A stretch of DNA of 8,089 nucleotides from an uncultured Planctomycetaceae bacterium (lineage in GTDB: Bacteria > Planctomycetota > Planctomycetia > Planctomycetales > Planctomycetaceae), in the NCBI GenBank assembly GCA_903823545.1, contig CAIJTL010001162.1, positions 1 through 8,089 of the forward strand. Reading direction: 5' to 3'. This document shows, piece by piece, positions 1 to 6,362 of this stretch; within the stretch, counting starts at the first letter, position 1, and each line of letters starts with the position of its first letter. The notes under the pieces are model-generated. The model had not been told where the DNA came from, did no database searches, and saw only the letters and a list, made by a program, of their open reading frames with translations. Position numbers and translations under genes: made by a program.

Positions 1-2
1 CG

Positions 3-311
3 TTGCCAATCACCTCGACTGGTCCAGCAACCGCGAATGATGGTTCGCTGTATGCGCCCGATGGTGCCACGCTGTTTGTGAACTACACCGACCCGGATGA
101 CTCGACCGATCAGAGCAGCGACACGGCGATGGTTGCGAGCGTTCCTCTTCCTCCTAACACGACTCCGACAGCGGTCGATGATTCTGGCTCGACCGATCAA
201 GATACCGTTCTGAACGTCATCGCAAGCGGCGTGATGAGCAACGACAGCGATCCTGATGTCGGTCAATCGCTCACTGTCGTGGCACTTAACGGCTCGGCAA
301 TCGACATCTGA
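3..311 (+). CDS. Giant repeat adhesin-like protein, 5'-side fragment ending at a premature stop (partial)
   Basis: This is the visible left part of the giant protein; the gene continues upstream of the window and no real start codon is seen here (the first in-frame codon is TTG, read as Leu). The first 45 or so residues are the end of a beta-sandwich domain (strand pattern around SLYAPDGATLFVNYTDPDD, then a Ser/Asp-rich SDTAMVASV edge). A linker follows (PPNTTPTAVDD) and then the first half of a VCBS/cadherin-like domain with an acidic NDSDPDVGQ motif, typical of calcium-binding loops in these families. The frame stops at TGA 309-311 after LNGSAIDI. The sequence after the stop continues the same domain in the same frame, so this is not a natural C-terminus. 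The fragment alone would be a truncated product lacking the whole DUF11 rod. Extracellular location is inferred from the domain type; the signal peptide would lie outside the window. Confidence 0.75.
   Translation: MPITSTGPATANDGSLYAPDGATLFVNYTDPDDSTDQSSDTAMVASVPLPPNTTPTAVDDSGSTDQDTVLNVIASGVMSNDSDPDVGQSLTVVALNGSAIDI
309..311 (+). other. In-frame TGA interrupting a VCBS domain (nonsense mutation or sequence error)
   Basis: The codons before the TGA (VVALNGSAIDI) and after it (VPITLPSGALLTLN) are in one frame and together form a standard VCBS domain. Alignment with VCBS 2 of the same protein (IEVNGVLANVG, then ATVTGSNGG) places the TGA on the glycine encoded by GGA at 960-962. A single G-to-T change is therefore enough. 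No frameshift is involved, and no ribosome binding site follows that would suggest reinitiation. A true mutation and a base-calling error cannot be told apart from this sequence. Confidence 0.85.
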
Positions 312-323
312 GTTCCCATCACA

Positions 324-3300
324 TTGCCGTCCGGTGCGTTGCTGACGCTCAACTCAGACGGCAGTTACAGCTACAGCCCTAACGGGGTCTACGGATACCT
401 AGCCGACGGGCAAACCGCGACCGACTCGTTCAACTACACTGCCTCTGACAGCAACGGTGGTTTTGCCACGGCGACGGTGACCATCACGATCACGGGACTC
501 AACGATGCTCCCGTATCCACACCAATTCCAGCCCAGTCGAATGACGACGCTGATGTCATTGCCCTCACAGTTGCTGGTTCATTTGCAGACAACGACATCG
601 GCGACATTTTAACGTTTATGGCGACCGGACTACCGACCGGCTTGTCGATCAATCCGCTTACCGGACTGATCAGCGGCACGATCGATCCGTCCGCATCGCA
701 GGGTGGTCCGAGCAACGACGGTGTCTATTCAGTAGAGATCACCGCGACTGATGTGCTGGGCGTAACGACGAGCCAGACATTCGCCTGGACTGTCACGAAT
801 CCGTCGCCTGACGCAAGGGACAACGCTTACGCCACAATCGTGGGGACTTCAACGTCTGGAAACGTGTTGACCGACAATGATGCGGTCGCTGGTGTCGATA
901 GCGATCCCGATGGAGACGTGCTGTCGGTCATTGAAGTCAACGGCGTTCTGGCCAATGTCGGAGCGACCGTAACAGGCTCAAACGGCGGGGCCTTCATAAT
1001 CAACTCAAATGGCAGTTACTCCTTCGATCCAGGAACCGCGTTCGCGGACCTGGCTATTGGCCAGACTCGTAGCACGACCGTGACCTACACATTGAGCGAC
1101 GGGAATGGTGGAACCGACGTCGCCACGGTCGCAGTCACCGTTACCGGAATTAACGACGCACCTGTCGGCAGCGACTCGTCAGTAACAACGCCCGAAGACA
1201 CGGACTTTGTCTTCAATGCGACTGACTTCCTTTTCAGCGATGTCGACGGCGATACCTTGGCAGAAGTTCGCATCGACTCTTTGCCCGCAGATGGTACGTT
1301 GCTCTTTGACGGTTCGCCCATCAGCGTCAACGATGTGATCTCCGTTTCTGACATCGTTGGTGGACTCCTCGTTTTCCGCCCGATTCCGAATGAGAACGGC
1401 ACGCCTTACACGACGTTTGGTTTCAGCGTCGGTGATGGTTTGGACTTTGCCAGTTCCTCCAACGTGATGACGGTCAATGTCACACCAGACAATGATCCGC
1501 CAACGACCTCTGACACGTCGATCACGGTCATGCCCAATGTCTCATTCCCAATCGATTCCAGCTACTTTTCATTCAGCGACATTGATGTCGGCGACTCGTT
1601 GCAATCAGTAAAGATCACGACCTTGCCTGCGAGCGGCACGCTGGCGCTTGATGGTGTCCCTGTTTTGGCAGATCAGGACATACCTGTCGGCGAACTCTAC
1701 AAACTCACTTACACAGCACCGATTTCGGCGAGCGGTGCGCCGTTCACGACGTTCGACTTCCAAGTGAGCGACGGCACGACCTACAGCGGCACTGCCACGG
1801 TCACAATCAACGTTGTGTCACCCGATCTGGCCGTCACCGTTGACGATTTCGCGACCGCGTTGCGCCCCGGTCAGTTCAACACTTACGCAGTGCGTTTGCG
1901 AAACAATGGCCTGAGCGATGCGACGGGCGTAGTCCTCACCGTTCATTTGCCGACCGAAGGCCTGATTTTTCTGACGACCGACGATGACACGAACATCAAC
2001 TTCGACTCACTCACCGGCGAGCTGACATGGACTCCGGCCATTACCAGCTTGGCCCCCAACGGCCAGTTGGTTCTGTTGGTCAACACTCAGGTTCGTAATC
2101 CGATTCCCGCAGGTGTGACTGCGATCGTCGTCACAGCGGCAGTCTCGTCTTCGGAGCCCGATCTGACTCCCGTTGATAACTCGAGTTCCGATACTGACAC
2201 GGTCGACGCATTGCCTGATCTGAGAGTGACGACTGATGACGGCGGAGTGACGGCGACCGCTGGTGACACGGTGGTTTACACGGTCACGTATCAAAATCAC
2301 GGCAATCAAGACGCCACCGGCGCATATGTGATCGAGACAGTCCCGGCTGGTTCGACGTTTGATTCCGCAAACAGCATGCCTGGTTGGACGAATATCGGCG
2401 GCAACGACTATCGCTTCGACATTGGCGATCTCGCAGCCGGGGCGAGCGGTTCGATTCTCTTCGCCGTGAAAGTGGACAGCACGTTGCCCGCCGGACAAGA
2501 GCAGCTCAACAACACTGCGTCGATCAATGACGACGGCACAAATGGCACCGACCCGACCCCAGCCGACAACTCAGATAGCGACGTCACACCGCTCATTGCG
2601 GCTCCCGATTTGTCGGTGACTAAAACAGACAGCAGCAGTTCAACAACTCCCGGCGCGTCGATCGTTTACACGCTGACCGCCGCGAATAACGGGACGCAAG
2701 ACGCGACCGGAGTTGTCCTCACGGAAACACTTCCCGACGGAACGACGTTTGATTCGGCCAACAGTTCGGTCGGCTGGTACGACATCGGCGGCGAGCAGTT
2801 TGAATTCATTATTGGCAACTTATCGGCCGGCACATCGACTCCCGTTTTGTTCGCAGTCACTGTGACAGCTCCGGCAGCGGCAGGGCATGACGACATCGTC
2901 AACAACGCATCGATCGCCGATGACGGCACGAACGGCTCCGATCCGATCCCCGGCGACAATTCGGCGTCTGACACCGACACGCTCAATGCGGCTCCCGATT
3001 ATCAGGTCACAATCGACGACGGCCAGACTACTGTCACCCCCGGTCAATCGGTGACCTACCAAGTGACGCTGACGAACGTCGGCAATCAAGACGGCACCGG
3101 CGTTGTGTTGTCTAACTTGTACCCGAAACAAATCCTGCACAACGTCCTCGTCACCGGCGGAGGCACCGTTGATGAAACCGGCGGAACTATTGACTGGAAC
3201 ATCGGCGATCTCGCGGTTGGCGAAAGCCGATCATTCACAATCACCGCCGATGTTAGGCTGACGATCCCGGCGGGCTGGGACACGTTCGAGCACTCCACAA

Positions 3301-6236
3301 CCGCGACCGACGACTTGTCGAACGGAGCAGACGCGACTCCGGCCAACAACACGGCGTCTGACACCGACATCCTCGACGCGGCTCCCGATCTGCTACTGAC
3401 AAAGGACGACTCAAACACGGTCATCGCGCCGGGACAGGTCGCGGTCTATGTCCTGACGAAGCAGAACGTCGGCAATCAAGACGCGACCAACGTGATCATC
3501 ACCGAAACCGTACCAGTCGGGACCACGTTCTTCGCCGCGCAGAGCGACCCGCTCTGGGTACAGACGGGGCCGACGACCTATCAAATCACCGAAGCGTCGA
3601 TCCCCGCTGGCTTCTACGGCAGATTTCTCTTCAGCGTGTTGGTCGATAACCCAGCGATCGCAGGACTCGCAAACATCGTCAACACGGCCACCTTCGTAGA
3701 CGACGGCACGAACGGTTCCGACCCGACTCCGTCCGACAACACGACGACTGACACCGACACACTGGATGCGGCTCCCGATTACCAAGTCACCATCGACGAC
3801 GGCGAAGTCAGCGTCACGCCGGGGCAATCGTTGAGCTACACGATCAATTTCACGAACGCCGGTGATCAACACGGCACCGGCGTCGTCGTGACGAACGCGT
3901 TCCCGATTTCGATTCTCGAAAACGTGGTCGCCTCCGACGGCGGAGTTGTTGATTCACTCAACGGCACGATCACTTGGAACGTCGGCAACTTGAATGTTGG
4001 TGATTCGCGATCATTCACCGTCACCGCCGATGTTCGCAACGTGATCCCGGCGAGCGTCACCGAGTTCGCTCACAACACGCAGATCACTGATGATCTCAGC
4101 AATGGCTCTGATCCCACGCCCGCCAATAACAGCGCAAACGACACCGATGCGATCGTGGCGAGTCCCGCATATCAAATCACGATCGACGACGGTCAGGCGA
4201 ACGTTGTCCCGGGGCAGTCGCTGACGTACTCGGTCCAGTTCACGAACACGGGCTCACAGGACGGAACCGGAATTATCGTCACCGACTCATACCCAATCGC
4301 GGTCTTGGAAAACGTGATCGCCTCTGACGGCGGAGTGGTCGATACGCTCAACGGAACGATCACTTGGAACGTCGGCAACCTCGCTGTCGGCGATTCGCGC
4401 ACCTTTACTGTGACGGCACAAGTTCGCGCCACGCTTGCCGCCGGAATTAACTCGTTCGTGCATAGCACGTCGATCGACGACGATCACAACAATGGCGCTG
4501 ATCCCGACTACTCGAACAACATCAGCTTCGACACTGACATCCTTGACGCGGCTCCCGACTTGCAGTTCGTCAAATCCGATGGCTTGACGACCACGACCGC
4601 CGGAGCCTCCTTGATCTACACCATGTCTTACAGCAACGTCGGCTCACAGGACTCGACGGGGATTGAACTCATCGAAGAGCTCCCCGCTGGGACAACGTTT
4701 GATTCGGCCAACTCAACGGCTGGCTGGACACTGGCCGGTGGCTCGACCTATCGCATCACGATCGGCAGCCTCGCGGCGGGCGCTTCGGGAAGCGTTTACT
4801 TTGCGGTGACGGTCAACAACCCCGTGGTCGCAGGACAGACGGAAGTCATCAACACCGCTTACATCATTGATGACACCCACAACGGCACCGATCCGAACCC
4901 CGGCGACAATAGCTCGACCGATACGGATTCGATCGTCGCTGTTCCTGATTACTCCGTGACGATTAGCAACGGTGTCGCGCAAGCAACGCCCGGCCAAACG
5001 CTCGATTACTCAATCACGTTTCAAAACAACGGCACGCAGAATGGAACCGGAGTTGTTATGAGCGTCACCATTCCGTCGAACGTGTTGCAAAACATCACGG
5101 CAAGTGACGGAGGGTTGATCGACCTGCTGGCGGGAACTGTCACGTGGAACATTGGCAGTCTCTCCGTTGGCTCGTCGGGAACATTCCATCTCTTTGCCGA
5201 CGTGAAGAGCAATTTCACCAGCAGCATCAACGACATCACACTTCAAGCCACGATCGACGACGATCATTCCAACGGTGATGACCCGACTCCATCGAACAAT
5301 TCCGCCACAGACTCCGATCCGCTCGATGCGGCTCCCGACTATCTCATCACAATCGACGACGGACAAACTGAGGTCCGTCCCGGCGATTTGCTGACATATC
5401 AACTCAATGTGACGAACCAAGGCAACCAGGATGGCACGGGCGTCATTGTTACCGATCACTTCCCGCCAGCGATCTTGCAAGATGTGGTCGCCTCAAATGG
5501 CGGAGTGGTCGATCAGAACGCCGGAACGATTACGTGGACGATCGGAAACCTCCCAGTTAATGGCTCGATCGCATTGACCGTGACCGCCAAAGTCCGATCA
5601 ATTATCGACACCAACGCCACTGAATTCACGCACTCAACGAGCGTGACCGACGACCTCACGAACGGCTCCGATCCGACACCGCTCAACAACTTCGGGGCCG
5701 ATACTGATAAGCTGCTGATTTATTCTTACGACAGCTTCCACGATTGGTTGAATCAACAATTCGCTGCACCGTTGCCAATCTCCGTAACCGTCGGACGCCC
5801 GCTGTCGCCGCTCCCCGTCGATCCAATCTTCAGCGGCCTGACCGAACCGGGCACCACGCTCGTCGGTCGCATCTACGACGCTCAAGGTCACATGATGGGA
5901 GAACGCCTCGTCGTCGCCGACTCGGGTGGCAACTGGCTGATGAGTTTCCCCAACATCATTATCTTCGAACACCCGCATCGCATGGAGATCATTATCACTC
6001 CCGCGATCAGCAATTCGGCTCACGAGAACGGATTCAATCTCCGCCGCTATTTCCATCCGGCGATTCACACCGAACTGTACTGCAACGAGCAGTTGTCCGT
6101 CTCCGGCGTCTTCCGCAATCGAGCGTACAACATCATCGACGCCATGCACTCGTCCAACACCCGCCCGCTCGGCTTCGACTGGTTCTCGCACGCCTATGAA
6201 TTGAGCCCGGCATCCACGAACGTCGCGTACCAGTAG
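324..6236 (+). CDS. Giant VCBS/cadherin-like and DUF11-repeat surface protein, 3' part of the interrupted gene
   Basis: This is 1,970 codons of uninterrupted frame ending in TAG. The TTG at 324 is only the first start-like codon after the upstream stop. It has no ribosome binding site and encodes the Leu of the VCBS motif (ITLPSGALLTLN), so I do not believe it is a true start. The first in-frame ATG (618) also lacks one and lies inside a domain. Domains by nucleotide: second half of VCBS 1 (to 512, ending GLNDAP), He_PIG-like Ig domain (513-806, with LPTGLSINPLTGLISGT), VCBS 2 (810-1166), cadherin-like domains (1167-1502 and 1503-1820, each with SLP/TLPA-GTL and F-F-V-DG motifs), ten DUF11-type repeats (1824-5726) and a C-terminal region (5727-6233). 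I saw a single cysteine, near the C-terminus (ELYCNEQ), which fits a secreted bacterial rod. No LPXTG, PEP-CTERM, membrane helix or beta-barrel is visible at the end, so the anchoring or export route is unknown. Likely role: cell-surface adhesion or matrix structure. This is inferred from the domains. Confidence 0.85.
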   Translation: MPSGALLTLNSDGSYSYSPNGVYGYLADGQTATDSFNYTASDSNGGFATATVTITITGLNDAPVSTPIPAQSNDDADVIALTVAGSFADNDIGDILTFMATGLPTGLSINPLTGLISGTIDPSASQGGPSNDGVYSVEITATDVLGVTTSQTFAWTVTNPSPDARDNAYATIVGTSTSGNVLTDNDAVAGVDSDPDGDVLSVIEVNGVLANVGATVTGSNGGAFIINSNGSYSFDPGTAFADLAIGQTRSTTVTYTLSDGNGGTDVATVAVTVTGINDAPVGSDSSVTTPEDTDFVFNATDFLFSDVDGDTLAEVRIDSLPADGTLLFDGSPISVNDVISVSDIVGGLLVFRPIPNENGTPYTTFGFSVGDGLDFASSSNVMTVNVTPDNDPPTTSDTSITVMPNVSFPIDSSYFSFSDIDVGDSLQSVKITTLPASGTLALDGVPVLADQDIPVGELYKLTYTAPISASGAPFTTFDFQVSDGTTYSGTATVTINVVSPDLAVTVDDFATALRPGQFNTYAVRLRNNGLSDATGVVLTVHLPTEGLIFLTTDDDTNINFDSLTGELTWTPAITSLAPNGQLVLLVNTQVRNPIPAGVTAIVVTAAVSSSEPDLTPVDNSSSDTDTVDALPDLRVTTDDGGVTATAGDTVVYTVTYQNHGNQDATGAYVIETVPAGSTFDSANSMPGWTNIGGNDYRFDIGDLAAGASGSILFAVKVDSTLPAGQEQLNNTASINDDGTNGTDPTPADNSDSDVTPLIAAPDLSVTKTDSSSSTTPGASIVYTLTAANNGTQDATGVVLTETLPDGTTFDSANSSVGWYDIGGEQFEFIIGNLSAGTSTPVLFAVTVTAPAAAGHDDIVNNASIADDGTNGSDPIPGDNSASDTDTLNAAPDYQVTIDDGQTTVTPGQSVTYQVTLTNVGNQDGTGVVLSNLYPKQILHNVLVTGGGTVDETGGTIDWNIGDLAVGESRSFTITADVRLTIPAGWDTFEHSTTATDDLSNGADATPANNTASDTDILDAAPDLLLTKDDSNTVIAPGQVAVYVLTKQNVGNQDATNVIITETVPVGTTFFAAQSDPLWVQTGPTTYQITEASIPAGFYGRFLFSVLVDNPAIAGLANIVNTATFVDDGTNGSDPTPSDNTTTDTDTLDAAPDYQVTIDDGEVSVTPGQSLSYTINFTNAGDQHGTGVVVTNAFPISILENVVASDGGVVDSLNGTITWNVGNLNVGDSRSFTVTADVRNVIPASVTEFAHNTQITDDLSNGSDPTPANNSANDTDAIVASPAYQITIDDGQANVVPGQSLTYSVQFTNTGSQDGTGIIVTDSYPIAVLENVIASDGGVVDTLNGTITWNVGNLAVGDSRTFTVTAQVRATLAAGINSFVHSTSIDDDHNNGADPDYSNNISFDTDILDAAPDLQFVKSDGLTTTTAGASLIYTMSYSNVGSQDSTGIELIEELPAGTTFDSANSTAGWTLAGGSTYRITIGSLAAGASGSVYFAVTVNNPVVAGQTEVINTAYIIDDTHNGTDPNPGDNSSTDTDSIVAVPDYSVTISNGVAQATPGQTLDYSITFQNNGTQNGTGVVMSVTIPSNVLQNITASDGGLIDLLAGTVTWNIGSLSVGSSGTFHLFADVKSNFTSSINDITLQATIDDDHSNGDDPTPSNNSATDSDPLDAAPDYLITIDDGQTEVRPGDLLTYQLNVTNQGNQDGTGVIVTDHFPPAILQDVVASNGGVVDQNAGTITWTIGNLPVNGSIALTVTAKVRSIIDTNATEFTHSTSVTDDLTNGSDPTPLNNFGADTDKLLIYSYDSFHDWLNQQFAAPLPISVTVGRPLSPLPVDPIFSGLTEPGTTLVGRIYDAQGHMMGERLVVADSGGNWLMSFPNIIIFEHPHRMEIIITPAISNSAHENGFNLRRYFHPAIHTELYCNEQLSVSGVFRNRAYNIIDAMHSSNTRPLGFDWFSHAYELSPASTNVAYQ
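1824..5726 (+). repeat. Ten tandem DUF11-type repeats, 130 aa / 390 bp unit
   Basis: Repeat starts, set at the D (or A) after the A-P/S-P boundary, fall at 1824, 2217, 2607, 2997, 3387, 3777, 4167, 4557, 4947 and 5337. The first unit is 393 bp; the other nine are exactly 390 bp. Each unit starts with a strand such as DYQVTIDDG, followed by TPGQxxxY, a T/QNxGxQDxTG motif, a variable centre, and an acidic linker DDxxNGxDPxPxxNxxxDTD. This is the layout of the DUF11 / conserved-repeat (TIGR01451-like) beta-sandwich. Six boundaries share the DNA word GCGGCTCCCGA. Units 2, 3, 5 and 8 carry the centre GTTFDSANSxxGW-type (type A, degenerate in unit 5). Units 4, 6, 7, 9 and 10 carry GGxxDxxxGTxTWxxG (type B). 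Unit 1 is divergent but B-like (SLTGELTW, VRNPIPAG). The array probably forms an extended extracellular rod. Confidence 0.9.
3924..4418 (+). repeat. Highly similar segment shared by adjacent repeats 6 and 7
   Basis: Residues encoded at 3924-4028 and 4314-4418 match at 31 of 35 positions (core ASDGGVVD, then LNGTITWNVGNL). The four changes are V/I, S/T, N/A and S/T. The DNA is also close, with many shared codons, and the offset is exactly 390 bp. Outside this block the two units diverge more, especially in the second half. This suggests recent duplication or gene conversion limited to the centre of the unit. Confidence 0.75.
5727..6233 (+). other. Unique C-terminal region of the giant protein with an Ig-like segment
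   Basis: The 169 residues after the last repeat break the 130-residue pattern. They begin with a probable helix (YDSFHDWLNQQF), then a proline-rich stretch (GRPLSPLPVDPIF). A bacterial Ig-like segment follows (FSGLTEPGTTLVGRIYDAQG through DSGGNWLMSFPN), with the typical G-x-x-E-P-G-T and G-N-W motifs. The tail is basic and aromatic (FNLRRYFHPAIHTELYC, FDWFSHAYEL). No hydrophobic anchor, sortase motif or glycine-rich RTX repeats are present. It may be the export or attachment module of the protein, by position only; the function is not known to me. Confidence 0.6.
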
Positions 6237-6251
6237 CTGTGGCCACAAGCT
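6235..6251. repeat. Imperfect palindrome overlapping the giant gene's stop codon
   Basis: The ten bases TGTGGCCACA at 6238-6247 are a perfect palindrome. They are flanked by AGC and AGCT, which pair apart from one bulged base. It begins in the stop codon of the giant gene and is followed by no T-tract. It may be part of the same palindrome-rich intergenic element as the two hairpins downstream; alone the evidence is modest. Confidence 0.4.
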
Positions 6252-6287
6252 GGCGGCTAGTCGCTACGAGCCTGTCAGAATCTCGTG

Positions 6288-6308
6288 GAGCACGTTTTGA
6301 ACGTGCTC
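6288..6308. repeat. Hairpin 1 of an intergenic palindrome pair
   Basis: A perfect 9-bp inverted repeat, GAGCACGTT and AACGTGCTC, is separated by a TTG loop. It lies 51 bases past the stop of the giant gene, between convergent genes. Neither strand has a convincing T-run after the stem, so a classical Rho-independent terminator is not clear. It could still act as a bidirectional transcription stop or mRNA 3' end stabiliser. It pairs in sequence with hairpin 2. Confidence 0.7.
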
Positions 6309-6322
6309 GAGAAGAGCGGAAA

Positions 6323-6343
6323 GGGCACGTTGAAAACGTGCCC
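6323..6343. repeat. Hairpin 2 of an intergenic palindrome pair
   Basis: A perfect 9-bp inverted repeat, GGGCACGTT and AACGTGCCC, has a GAA loop. Compared with the reverse complement of hairpin 1, 18 of 21 bases agree. One difference is in the loop. The other two form a base pair (A-T in one, G-C in the other), so pairing is kept. It lies 19 bases before the end of the oxidoreductase gene on the other strand. Its style is REP-like or terminator-like; the T-tract is weak on both strands. Confidence 0.7.
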
Positions 6344-6362
6344 CACCCCATTTTCACAAGCT

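Noticed and set aside
309..311. UGA read as glycine (as in SR1/Gracilibacteria code), since the expected residue is Gly
   Set aside because: Only one TGA occurs in more than 2,000 codons of this gene and none in the oxidoreductase, and glycine is otherwise encoded by GGN throughout. A recoding organism would use TGA often.
309..320. Selenocysteine insertion or programmed stop readthrough
   Set aside because: The aligned residue is Gly in a structural domain, the next base is G rather than the leaky C context, and I see no convincing stem-loop directly downstream. It cannot be fully excluded without protein data.
324..326. TTG at 324 as a genuine translation start
   Set aside because: There is no ribosome binding site, it lies in the middle of a VCBS domain, and it encodes the expected Leu of the ITLPSG motif.
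2007..5480. Long minus-strand ORFs across the repeat array (for example 2007-2498, 3411-3872, 5010-5480)
   Set aside because: They recur because the 390-bp repeats share codon patterns. Their translations are low-complexity mirror readings without domains, and the plus-strand protein is unambiguous.
1824..5726. Periodic repeats as a CRISPR array or DNA satellite
   Set aside because: The unit is 390 bp, fully coding and diverged at the DNA level; these are protein domain repeats.
6288..6343. Classical Rho-independent terminators
   Set aside because: The stems are strong, but the flanks (for example CGAGAAG and CCACCCC on the plus strand) lack a T-tract on either strand. I therefore list them as hairpin repeats with a possible termination role.
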